Translations under genes and position numbers: made by a program
Assembly: GCF_017377775.1 (NCBI RefSeq)
Contig: NZ_JAFVLN010000002.1
Location: forward strand, 558,001-622,000
Source of the DNA: Streptomyces sp. VRA16 Mangrove soil
Lineage (GTDB): Bacteria; Actinomycetota; Actinomycetes; Streptomycetales; Streptomycetaceae
Length of the DNA: 64,000 bases
Direction of reading: 5' to 3'
Part shown: positions 8,291 to 16,285 of the stretch, piece by piece
Position numbering within the stretch: position 1 is the first letter of the stretch
Layout of the letters: the number at the start of each line of letters is the position of its first letter
The notes under the pieces: generated by a model
Told to the model about the DNA's origin: nothing
Seen by the model: only the letters and a program-made list of their open reading frames with translations
Database searches by the model: none

Positions 8291-10237
8291 ATGCCGCGTT
8301 CCGCTGCCCGGATGTCCCGCGACGGCCGCCCGGTCACCTGGCTCGGGGCCAACTTCTGGTCCCGCACCGGTGGCCCGCTGATGTGGCGCTCGTACGATCC
8401 GGGGATCGTCGCCGGCGAACTGCGGGTGCTGCGCGACCACGGCCTGAACATGACCCGGTCGTTCTTCTACTGGCCCGACTTCATGCCCGAACCCGACCGG
8501 GTGGACGAGGAGTTGTGCGCCCGGTTCGCCGACTTCCTCGACCGGCACCACGCGCTCGGCATGACCACCGTGCCCACCTTCATCGTCGGCCACATGTCCG
8601 GGGAGAACTGGGACCCGGCGTGGCGCGGCGACCGCGATCTGTACGGCGACGTGTGGCTGGTGGCGCGGCAGGCGTGGTTCGTGCGCGAGATGACGCGCCG
8701 CTTCAAGGACCATCCGGCGGTGGCCGGGTGGCTGATCTCCAACGAGATGCCGATCTACGGCGCCGCGGACGCCTCCCGTGACGTGGTGGGGTCCTGGGCG
8801 CAGTTGGTGGTGGACGCGGTGCGGGCCGGCGGGGGCACCCAGCCGGTGTCGCTCGGCGACGGCGCGTGGGGCATCGAGAACTCGGGGCACGACAACGGCT
8901 TCTCGGTGCGGGACGCGGCGCGGCTGTGCGACTGGCTCGGACCGCACGTGTACCGCATGGAGGACGACGTGGTCCGCCAGCATCACGCGGCGGCCTGGGT
9001 GTGCGAGCTGACGTCGACGTTCGACCGGCCGGTGATCCTGGAGGAGTTCGGGCTGACGTCGGCGTTCGCGTCGGACGAGAACGCGGCGGTGTACTACCGC
9101 CAGGCCCTGCACAACAGCCTGCTCGCGGGCGCCACCGGCTGGATCGCCTGGAACAACACGGACTACGACAATCCGGTGGTGCGCGAGCAGCCGCCGTACC
9201 GGCACCACGCCTTCGAGCTGTACTTCGGCCTGACCGATTCCGAGGGCCACCCCAAGGCGCAGTTGCGCGAACTCCGGGACTTCGCACGGGTGTTGGAGGA
9301 GGTGGAGTGGGAGCGGTGCACGCGCGCGGCGACGGACACGGCGCTGGTCGTGTCGTCGTATCTCGACACGCCGTATCCGTTCACGCGGGCCGAGGACCGC
9401 GCGTACGTGCAGGAGACCGGGCGCCAGGCGTGGATCGCGGCGCGGCTCGCGGACGCCCCGGCGACGGTCGTGCGTGAGAGCGACGGGGAGTGGGAGGACG
9501 GCTTCCGGCTGTATCTGGCGCCGTCCGTCAAGCAGCTGCTGGCTCCGACCTGGTACCGGCTGGAGGAGCTGGCGCGGGGCGGGGCGACGGTGTACGTGTC
9601 GTACTCGCCGGGCGCGCACGCGGAGCAGCGCGGTCCGTGGTACGCGCGGATGGACCAACTCTTCGGCGTGCGGAACCAGTTGGCGTACGGTCTGGTGAAC
9701 CCGATCGAGGACGACGAGGTCGAGTTCGTCTTCGAGCGGGACTTCGGGAGTCTGGGCGCGGGAGCACGGCTTTCGCTGCGGGCGGCGGGGACGGTGAACA
9801 GTCGGTGCTTCCTGCCCGTAGAAGTGGTGGAGGGCGAGGCCGACGTGGTCGCCGTCGACGGGCACGGCCGGCCCGCCCTCGTGGAGCGGGCGGTCGGATC
9901 CGGGCGGCTCGTGCTGTGCACGTACCCCGTCGAGCACATGGCGGCCGTGACACCGCGCGTGAACCCGGAGGCGACCAGCGCGCTCTACGACGCACTGGCC
10001 GCGCGGGCCGGGGTGCGCCGGCCGGTGACGGTCGCGGACCCCCGGGTCGCGGTGGATCTCGTCGAGCACGCGGACGGGCACCGGTGGGTGTGGCTGGTCG
10101 GGCAGTGCGCGACCGAGCTGCCGGTGAAGCCGGTGGTCGCGGACGGGTGGCGGCTGACGACGCGGGACGGCGAGCCCGTACAGGCCGTGACCCTGCCGCC
10201 GTACGGGGTGGTGGTGCTGCGCCTCGACGCGGAGTGA
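8291..10237 (+). CDS. Glycoside hydrolase, GH5-like barrel with GH42-type C-terminal domain
   Basis: A 648-residue enzyme without a signal peptide, hence probably cytoplasmic. The first ~350 residues look like a clan GH-A barrel: acid/base Glu in GWLISNEMPIYG and nucleophile Glu in RPVILEEFGLTS. The middle to C-terminal part (YLAPSVKQLLAPTWYRLEEL, ATVYVSYSPG) resembles the amidotransferase-fold trimerisation domain of GH42 enzymes, followed by a small beta domain. I start at ATG 8291 because AGGGAGAG lies 7 bases upstream; the frame is open to 8186. It probably hydrolyses oligosaccharides delivered by the divergent importer; beta-mannoside or beta-glucoside is plausible but not proven. Confidence 0.75.
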   Translation: MPRSAARMSRDGRPVTWLGANFWSRTGGPLMWRSYDPGIVAGELRVLRDHGLNMTRSFFYWPDFMPEPDRVDEELCARFADFLDRHHALGMTTVPTFIVGHMSGENWDPAWRGDRDLYGDVWLVARQAWFVREMTRRFKDHPAVAGWLISNEMPIYGAADASRDVVGSWAQLVVDAVRAGGGTQPVSLGDGAWGIENSGHDNGFSVRDAARLCDWLGPHVYRMEDDVVRQHHAAAWVCELTSTFDRPVILEEFGLTSAFASDENAAVYYRQALHNSLLAGATGWIAWNNTDYDNPVVREQPPYRHHAFELYFGLTDSEGHPKAQLRELRDFARVLEEVEWERCTRAATDTALVVSSYLDTPYPFTRAEDRAYVQETGRQAWIAARLADAPATVVRESDGEWEDGFRLYLAPSVKQLLAPTWYRLEELARGGATVYVSYSPGAHAEQRGPWYARMDQLFGVRNQLAYGLVNPIEDDEVEFVFERDFGSLGAGARLSLRAAGTVNSRCFLPVEVVEGEADVVAVDGHGRPALVERAVGSGRLVLCTYPVEHMAAVTPRVNPEATSALYDALAARAGVRRPVTVADPRVAVDLVEHADGHRWVWLVGQCATELPVKPVVADGWRLTTRDGEPVQAVTLPPYGVVVLRLDAE

Positions 10238-10269
10238 CGGTCCGGGCCGCCCGCACCCCACCCTCGCAT

Positions 10270-10291
10270 TTGTCAGGACAAAGGATTGACA
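10270..10291 (+). promoter_or_regulatory. GntR operator and -35 of the dehydrogenase gene
   Basis: TTGTCAGGACAA (10270-10281) differs by one base from the perfect palindrome at 1174. Four bases downstream is a -35 TTGACA (10286-10291). The start codon at 10321 is about where transcription would begin, so the mRNA may be leaderless. The geometry copies that of the lipoprotein promoter at 272-317. Confidence 0.65.
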
Positions 10292-10320
10292 GTACTTGGG
10301 TGGCACGGCACGTTGGGTGC

Positions 10321-11328
10321 ATGCGCATCGGACTCATCGGTACGGGCCGTATCGGCACCTTCCACGCAGGCGTCCTGGAGCGTTACCGGGAGGTCGGCTC
10401 GCTCCTCGTCACCGACGCGGAGCCGGAGCGGGCCGTCGCGCTCGCCGACCGGATCGGGGCGACGGCGGCGCCCAGCGTCGACGAGCTGTTCACCTGGGGC
10501 GTCGACGCCCTCGTCATCACGGCCGCGACCGCGGCGCACGCGGAGCTGATCGGCCGGGCCGCACGGGCCGGTCTGCCGGTCTTCTGCGAGAAGCCGATCG
10601 CACTCGACCTGCCCGGGACGCTGGCCGCGCTGCACGAGGTCGAGGCCGCCGGCACCGTGCTCCAGCTCGGCTTCCAGCGGCGCTTCGACGCCGGGTACAC
10701 GGCCGCGCGCGAGGCGGTGCGGGCGGGCCGGCTCGGACGCCTGCACACCGTACGCGCCATGACCTCGGACCCGGCGCCGCCGCCGGCCGCGTATCTGCCG
10801 CTGTCGGGCGGCCTGTACCGGGACTGCCTCGTGCACGACTTCGACGCACTGCGCTGGGTGACCGGCCGTGAGGTCGTCGAGGTGTACGCGGCGGGATCCG
10901 ACGCGGGGCCCGCCATGTTCCGGGAGGCCGGGGACGTGGACACCGCGGCGGTGGTGCTGACCCTGGACGACGGGACGCTGGCGACGGCCACGGCGACGCG
11001 GTGCAACGGCGCGGGGTACGACGTGCGCATGGAGCTCTCCGGGGAGCGGGACACGGTCGTGGTCGGGCTCGACGACCGTACGCCGATCGCCTCGACGGAG
11101 CCGGAGGGGCCGCCCGCCGCGGACAAGCCGTGGCCCGGCTTCCTGGAACGGTTCGCGCCCGCCTACGAGGCGGAGCTGAAGGCGTTCGTGGACGTGGTGC
11201 GCGGAGCGCGGAGCAATCCGTGCGACGGGTGGGAGGCCCTGGCCGCGCTGCGGGTGGCCGAGGCGTGCGAGGTGTCGCGGCGGGAGCGGCGGCTGGTGCG
11301 GCTGGAGGAGATCGCCGGGGCGCGGTAG
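10321..11328 (+). CDS. Gfo/Idh/MocA-family oxidoreductase, probable myo-inositol 2-dehydrogenase
   Basis: A 335-residue NAD(P)-dependent dehydrogenase. The Rossmann motif GLIGTGRIGTFHA opens the protein, the family's EKPIALD motif lies near residue 95, and the catalytic stretch GLYRDCLVHDFDALRW holds the Asp-x-x-x-His pair. Length fits IolG-type enzymes, which oxidise myo-inositol or related polyols with NAD. It shares its operator with the GntR gene and the sugar-binding lipoprotein, which supports a role in inositol-type catabolism. Other Gfo/Idh substrates cannot be excluded. Confidence 0.8.
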   Translation: MRIGLIGTGRIGTFHAGVLERYREVGSLLVTDAEPERAVALADRIGATAAPSVDELFTWGVDALVITAATAAHAELIGRAARAGLPVFCEKPIALDLPGTLAALHEVEAAGTVLQLGFQRRFDAGYTAAREAVRAGRLGRLHTVRAMTSDPAPPPAAYLPLSGGLYRDCLVHDFDALRWVTGREVVEVYAAGSDAGPAMFREAGDVDTAAVVLTLDDGTLATATATRCNGAGYDVRMELSGERDTVVVGLDDRTPIASTEPEGPPAADKPWPGFLERFAPAYEAELKAFVDVVRGARSNPCDGWEALAALRVAEACEVSRRERRLVRLEEIAGAR

Positions 11329-11359
11329 GTCCGGGGGCGTTCGGTCTCGTCGGCGGTGC

Positions 11360-11382
11360 GGGTGCGGGGGCTGATCGCACCC
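11360..11382. terminator. Hairpin terminator after the dehydrogenase gene
   Basis: GGGTGCG (11360-11366) pairs with CGCACCC (11376-11382) across a 9-base loop, 31 bp past the stop codon. There is no T-run, as is usual in Streptomyces. Confidence 0.45.
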
Positions 11383-11538
11383 CGTGGCAAAGCCGCTGAC
11401 GGACACGGCCCCGCGCCCTGACGGGCCTGCGGCCTTTCGGGGGCGCACCCGGCGGCGGACGGTGGTCCGTCCGAAGTCGCGGCCCTGGCTACCAAGTGCC
11501 GATGCGGCCCCCGCATCCTGGGACCTACCGTCGACGGC

Positions 11539-12588
11539 ATGACCGACACCCCCGCCGCGGCGAACCGGCACCGGCTCCTGCTCGCGTTCGGACTGTTCGT
11601 GCTGGCTCCGCTCGTCGGGGAGTTCCTGCTCGGCAATCAGCCGATCACCGCGCTGCCGGGGCTCGTCATGTTCGCGCCGCTGTACGGCGGCGGCGCCCTG
11701 CTGATCCGCGAGACCGCCCGGCGGGCCGGGCGTGGCCGGCCGACGATGATCCTGCTGGCGGCCGCGTACGCGCTCGTCGAGGAGGGCCCTGTCGACCAGA
11801 TGTTGTGGAACCCGCACTACGGCGGTTTCGACATCGGGGCCGCGTACTCGGCGACGTACGTCCCGCTGCTCGGCACCAGCGTCCAGATGATCCAGGACGT
11901 CCTCGCCCTGCACACCGTCTGGAGCATCTGCGTCCCGATCGCGCTGCTGGAGGCGTTCGACCGGGACCGTACCCGGCCGTGGCTCGGCGGGTTCGGGCTC
12001 ACCGTGACGGCGGTGGTGTTCGGCGCGGGCGCGGCCCTGCTGGGGCTCGGCCAGGCGCAGTCGGAGAAGTTCGTGGCGTCCGCGGGGCAGTTCGCGTGGG
12101 CGGGAGCCGCGATCGTGGCGCTGATCGTGGCCGCGTTCCTGGCCGGACGGCGGCCCGCGTTCCCCGCCGACAGCGCCCCTCCCGCGCCCGCGCCCCGCAC
12201 CGTGGGTCTGACGGCGTTCGCTCTGTCGAGCGGGTACTGGTCCCGCGACTTCCTGCCCGGCGAAGGCGTGTCCGCCTGGGTGCTGGTCGGCTTCTGGTGC
12301 GTGCTCGCCGCCGTGGCCGTCGTGGTCCTCGGGCGCTGGGCACACCGGCCCGGCTGGGGCGACCGGCACCGGTTCGCGCTCGCGGGCGGCGCGCTGCTCA
12401 CGTACGCCTGGGTGGGGTTCGAGCACGGCGCGCAGATGGGCCTGCCGCTCACCCTGAGCGTGCCCGGCAGCCTCGTGTTCGCCACCGGGGCGGTCCTGCT
12501 GCTCGTCGCGGCCTCCCGGGCGCTGCGCCGGCGCGAGGCGGCGCCGACCGCATCGCTCGGGGCGGCGCGTCCGCTGCCTACACGGTGA
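11539..12588 (+). CDS. Multi-pass membrane protein of unknown function
   Basis: A 349-residue protein with about nine hydrophobic segments, beginning LLLAFGLFVLAPLVGEFLLG and ending ATGAVLLLVAASRAL. Conserved-looking acidic and polar residues sit inside or beside helices (YALVEEGPVDQMLW, GFEHGAQMGLP), which hints at an enzyme or transporter rather than a structural protein. I do not recognise the family. The gene stands alone; its last 11 bp overlap the convergent thioesterase gene. Confidence 0.7.
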   Translation: MTDTPAAANRHRLLLAFGLFVLAPLVGEFLLGNQPITALPGLVMFAPLYGGGALLIRETARRAGRGRPTMILLAAAYALVEEGPVDQMLWNPHYGGFDIGAAYSATYVPLLGTSVQMIQDVLALHTVWSICVPIALLEAFDRDRTRPWLGGFGLTVTAVVFGAGAALLGLGQAQSEKFVASAGQFAWAGAAIVALIVAAFLAGRRPAFPADSAPPAPAPRTVGLTAFALSSGYWSRDFLPGEGVSAWVLVGFWCVLAAVAVVVLGRWAHRPGWGDRHRFALAGGALLTYAWVGFEHGAQMGLPLTLSVPGSLVFATGAVLLLVAASRALRRREAAPTASLGAARPLPTR

Positions 12589-13009
12589 GGACCGTCCCCT
12601 GCGCCACCGCGCACACCTTCTGCGCGCCCGCCTCGTCCCGGACCGAGAGATCCACCCGGACCACGGCCTGACGCCGCCCCGCGTTCACCACTTCGGCCCG
12701 CGCCGAGAGGGTCGTCCCCTGGGCGGGGCGCACGTACTGGATCGAGAAGCCCGAGGTCAGGACGGAGGGGCCGAGCGAGGCACCCGCCGCGAACGTCAGC
12801 GCGTTGTCCGCCGCGTAGGCGAGGACGCCGCCGTGCACGAAGCCGTTCTGCTGGTGCAGTTCGGGGCGGATGTCCAGCTCCAGGGTCGCCACGCCGTCGC
12901 CGAACTCCGTGATCCGGGCCTGGAGCAGACGACTGAACGGCTGTGACTCCAGGGCCTTCTGAGCCATGCCGAGATCGAAGTCGGGTGCGGACACCGTGGG
13001 TTCCTCCAT
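12578..13009 (-). CDS. PaaI-like hotdog-fold thioesterase
   Basis: A 143-residue protein of the PaaI/YdiI hotdog family. The diagnostic segment HQQNGFVHGGVLAYAADNA lies near residues 52-70, followed by the long hotdog beta strands (FSIQYVRPAQGTTLSARAEV). Such enzymes hydrolyse acyl-CoA thioesters. It starts 19 bp after the P450 stop and is probably co-transcribed with it; the substrate is unknown. Its 3' end overlaps the opposing membrane-protein gene by 11 bp. Confidence 0.85.
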   Translation of the reverse strand: MEEPTVSAPDFDLGMAQKALESQPFSRLLQARITEFGDGVATLELDIRPELHQQNGFVHGGVLAYAADNALTFAAGASLGPSVLTSGFSIQYVRPAQGTTLSARAEVVNAGRRQAVVRVDLSVRDEAGAQKVCAVAQGTVLTV

Positions 13010-13028
13010 GGACGTACGGGACGCGCCG

Positions 13029-14210
13029 CTACCAGCGCACCCGCAGTGTACGAACCCCTCTCATCAGCATCCCGGGCAGCCAGGTGTCCGGCTTCCCGTC
13101 CAGGACCAGGCCGGGGCAGCGCTCGAGGAGCGAGCCGAGCGCGATCCGGCCTTCGAGGCGGGCCAGCGGAGCGCCCAGGCAGTAGTGGATGCCGTGGCCG
13201 AAGGCGAGATGGCCGCGCGGCTCGCGGCGGATGTCGAACCGGTCGGGGGCCGGGAAGCGCTCCGGGTCGCGGTCCGCGTTCCCGATCCCGATGAGGACCG
13301 GGGCGCCCTGCGGGATCACCGTGCCGGCCATCTCGATGCGCTCGGCGGCGAAGCGGTGCGTCGCCGTCTCGACCGGGCCGTCGTAGCGGAGCATCTCCTC
13401 CACCGCGCCGTCGAGCAGGCTCATGTCGGCGCGCAGCGCGGCGAGCTGGTCGGGGTGGGCGAGCAGGGCCCGCACACCGTTGCCGATCAGGTTGACCGTC
13501 GTCTCGTGGCCGGCGATGAGCAACAGGAAGGCCATGCCGCGCAGTTCGCTGCGGGAGAGCCGGTCGCCGTCCTGTGCCGTCGTGCGGATCAGGGCGCTGA
13601 GCAGGTCGTCGGAGGGGGCCGTGCAGCGCTTGTCCTCGATCAGCTCCTCGAAGAACTGCGTCAGTTCGACGAAGGCGGCCGCCTCCTCGTCCGTGGACGT
13701 CGGCGCCACGACCTGGGTCGACATCCGGCGGAACCGCTCGCGGTCGAGGTCGGGGACGCCGAGCAGTTCACAGATGACGACGAACGGGAGCGGGAAGGCC
13801 AGCGCCTCGACGAGGTCGGCGGAGCCCTGCGGCACCATCGCGTCGAGCAGTTCGTCGGTGATCTTCTGGATGCGCGGGGCGAGCGCGGCCACCCGGCCCG
13901 GGGTGAACTCCCGGGTGACCAGGGAGCGCAGCCTGCCGTGCTGCGGCGGGTCGGCGAAGAGCAGATGGTGGCCCATGTCCGAGTCGTCCATCCCCCAGGG
14001 CGGGGACTTCACCAGGCGCGGGTCCGTGAACGCGGCCCGCGCCGCCTCGTGGCCGACGATCAGCCACAGCTCCTCGCGCGGCCCCGGGCCCGGTGTGCGC
14101 ACCTGGTGCACGGGCCCGCGGGCACGCAGTCTCTCGTACACCGGGTACGGATCGGCGTAGAACGCCGCCGCTCCGTCCGCGTACTCCCCCAGGTCGACGA
14201 TCTCGGCCAT
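13029..14210 (-). CDS. Cytochrome P450
   Basis: A 393-residue soluble bacterial P450 of CYP105/107 size. The I-helix has LLLIAGHETTVN (oxygen-binding), the K-helix ExxR is EEMLR, and the haem loop is FGHGIHYCLGAPLAR with the ligand Cys near residue 343. Electrons would come from a ferredoxin and reductase encoded elsewhere. Start ATG 14210; a much longer open frame upstream overlaps the ROK gene and is discarded. It precedes the thioesterase in a likely two-gene operon. No biosynthetic cluster surrounds it, so the substrate is unknown. Confidence 0.9.
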   Translation of the reverse strand: MAEIVDLGEYADGAAAFYADPYPVYERLRARGPVHQVRTPGPGPREELWLIVGHEAARAAFTDPRLVKSPPWGMDDSDMGHHLLFADPPQHGRLRSLVTREFTPGRVAALAPRIQKITDELLDAMVPQGSADLVEALAFPLPFVVICELLGVPDLDRERFRRMSTQVVAPTSTDEEAAAFVELTQFFEELIEDKRCTAPSDDLLSALIRTTAQDGDRLSRSELRGMAFLLLIAGHETTVNLIGNGVRALLAHPDQLAALRADMSLLDGAVEEMLRYDGPVETATHRFAAERIEMAGTVIPQGAPVLIGIGNADRDPERFPAPDRFDIRREPRGHLAFGHGIHYCLGAPLARLEGRIALGSLLERCPGLVLDGKPDTWLPGMLMRGVRTLRVRW

Positions 14211-14275
14211 GCCGCCACGCCCCTCCGGATCCGAGCCGATACGAATCCCGTCCCCCGCGCCTGCTGTCTCCCCGT

Positions 14276-15508
14276 CTAACTCGCGCCGCTGACGATCGGT
14301 TCCCGGCGGGTGCCGCCGCCCGTCTCCAGGAACTTCGCGAGCGGCAGGGTCGCCGCGCCGACGGTGACCGCGTCGGTGCCGAGCCGGCCGAGTTCGACGG
14401 TGGTCTGGGCGAAGGGATGGCGCAGGGCGTACGCGGCGGCGGCGCGGCGCACCGGTTCGATCAGGCGCGGGCCGAGCAGCAGGCCCGCCCAGCCGCCGAC
14501 GACGATCCGCTCCGGGTTGAAGAGATTGACCAGGTCGGCGATGCCGGCCCCGAGGAACTCCGCGGTCTCGTCCAGGAGGCCCGCGGCGAGCGGGTCGTCG
14601 AGGAGTTCGGCGAGGGCGCCCTCCTCGTCGGGGGACTCCCAGCTGCCGCCCGCCTCCCGCCACCGTTCGAGCAGCGCCTGCGCGCCGACGTACGCCTCCA
14701 GGCAGCCGCGCGCTCCGCAGCGGCACTCCCGCCCGCCGACCTGGAGGACGGTGTGCCCCCACTCCCCCGCACTGGACGACGAGCCCCGGTAGGGCACGCC
14801 GTCGGCGATCACACAGGCGCCGACGCCGACGCCTATGAGGGCTATCACCGCGTTGCGGGCGCCGCGGCCCGCGCCGAACCACATCTCGGCGCGGCCGAGC
14901 GTCTTGGCGCCGTTGTCGACGAACAGCGGCAGTTCGGCGAGGAGCCGGTCCTCGGCGCGCAGCATCGCCTCCAGCGGGACGGCGTCCCAGCCGATGGTCT
15001 GGCCGTGCACGACGGCGCCCTCGGGGCCCGACGCGTCGACGATGCCGGGCACGCCGATGCCGACGCCGATGAGCGAGGCGGGGGCCACCCCGGCCTCGGC
15101 GAGCACCTGCGCCAGGCCGGTCGCGACGATGCGGACGACGGCCTGCGCGTCGTACTTCCCGTCCGGGAGCGGGGCCTCCGCGCGCGCGAGTTCGCTGAGA
15201 CTGAGGTCGAACAGCTCGACGAGGACCCGGGTCTCGCCGACGTCCACGCCCACCAGGTGGCCGCTACCGGGTGCGACGCGCAGCAGGGTGCGCGGGCGCC
15301 CGCCGTCGGATTCGACGGAACCGGCCTCCTCGACGAGGCCGTCGGCGACCAGCTCCGCGACGACATTGCTGATGGAACCGGAGCTGAGCGCCGTCATGGG
15401 CCCCAACTCCTGCCTGCTGAGCGGCCCTTCGAAGTAGAGCTTGCCCAGTACGGTGGCCCGGTTGTTGCGGCGCAGATCGCGCACCGTACGCCGACGTGGT
15501 CCTGCCAT
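14276..15508 (-). CDS. ROK-family transcriptional regulator (NagC/XylR type)
   Basis: A 410-residue protein with an N-terminal winged helix (RQELGPMTALSSGSISNVVA, residues about 30-50) and a C-terminal ROK sugar-kinase-like domain. The zinc/signature region CRCGARGCLEAYVG is intact, as is the GVGIGVPGIVD block. ROK repressors with this layout sense sugars or sugar phosphates. It is monocistronic, with no sugar operon beside it, so its targets are elsewhere or unknown. Start ATG 15508 is chosen because the family begins with PRRRTVRDLRRNNRA. Confidence 0.85.
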   Translation of the reverse strand: MAGPRRRTVRDLRRNNRATVLGKLYFEGPLSRQELGPMTALSSGSISNVVAELVADGLVEEAGSVESDGGRPRTLLRVAPGSGHLVGVDVGETRVLVELFDLSLSELARAEAPLPDGKYDAQAVVRIVATGLAQVLAEAGVAPASLIGVGIGVPGIVDASGPEGAVVHGQTIGWDAVPLEAMLRAEDRLLAELPLFVDNGAKTLGRAEMWFGAGRGARNAVIALIGVGVGACVIADGVPYRGSSSSAGEWGHTVLQVGGRECRCGARGCLEAYVGAQALLERWREAGGSWESPDEEGALAELLDDPLAAGLLDETAEFLGAGIADLVNLFNPERIVVGGWAGLLLGPRLIEPVRRAAAAYALRHPFAQTTVELGRLGTDAVTVGAATLPLAKFLETGGGTRREPIVSGAS

Positions 15509-15584
15509 GCCTCGCTCCCGCCCCTTCACCCAACAGCAACCAGCGCTTAGATCACGGTGTGAATTTACCCTGGCCGGCCGGCCC

Positions 15585-16250
15585 TCAGGTTTCGTCGAGG
15601 AGTCCGGCGTCGTGGACGAGCAGCGCGATCTGTACACGGTTGTTGAGGTCGAGCTTGGTCATGACACGTGAGACGTGGGTCTTCACGGTGGCGACACTCA
15701 TGTACAGGGTCGCGGCGATGTCCGCGTTGGACTTGCCGCGGCCCACCTCGACGGCGACGGCGCGCTCCCGCTCGGCCAGGGTGTCGAGGCGCTGCCGGGC
15801 GCCCGCGGTGCGCACGTCGCGCTCGGAGGCGGCGGCGTGCGTCATCAGCTGGCGGGTCACGGCGGGCGAGAGGACCGGGTCGCCGCCCGCGACGCTGCGC
15901 ACGGCGCCGAGGATGTCGGCGGGCGAGGCGTCCTTGAGCACGAAACCGGCGGCGCCCGCGCGCAGCGCCCGCAGCACCTGCTCGTCGGCGTGGAACGTGG
16001 TGAGGACGACGACCTCGGGCGCATCGGCACGCGCGCGTAGTCGCTCGGTCGCGGCGAGGCCGTCCATGACCGGCATCCGGATGTCCATGAGGACGACGTC
16101 GGGCCTGACCGTCGCGGCGAGCGTCAGCGCCTCCTGGCCGTCGGCCGCCTCCCCGACGATCTCGACGTCGTCCGCCCCGCCCAGCATGAACGTCAGGCCC
16201 GAGCGGACCAGGGGGTCGTCGTCGACGAGCAGCAAACGGATCGCGTTCAT
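15585..16250 (-). CDS. NarL/FixJ-family response regulator
   Basis: A 221-residue regulator. The receiver domain has the acidic pair DDD near residue 11, the phospho-accepting Asp in VVLMDIRMPVMDG (about 55) and the Lys in GFVLKDAS. The C-terminal LuxR-type helix-turn-helix is at TLAERERAVAVEVGRGKSNA and DIAATLYMSVATVKTHVSRV. It lies 35 bp downstream of the sensor kinase gene, and the two form a two-component system. The target genes are not evident; the small membrane protein opposite is one possibility. Confidence 0.9.
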   Translation of the reverse strand: MNAIRLLLVDDDPLVRSGLTFMLGGADDVEIVGEAADGQEALTLAATVRPDVVLMDIRMPVMDGLAATERLRARADAPEVVVLTTFHADEQVLRALRAGAAGFVLKDASPADILGAVRSVAGGDPVLSPAVTRQLMTHAAASERDVRTAGARQRLDTLAERERAVAVEVGRGKSNADIAATLYMSVATVKTHVSRVMTKLDLNNRVQIALLVHDAGLLDET

Positions 16251-16285
16251 GGGCCCCACCGTAGTCACCTCGTGCCCTTGCCCGG

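Noticed and set aside
13029..15508. P450, thioesterase and ROK genes as a natural-product cluster
   Set aside because: No core synthase, carrier protein or tailoring set accompanies them.
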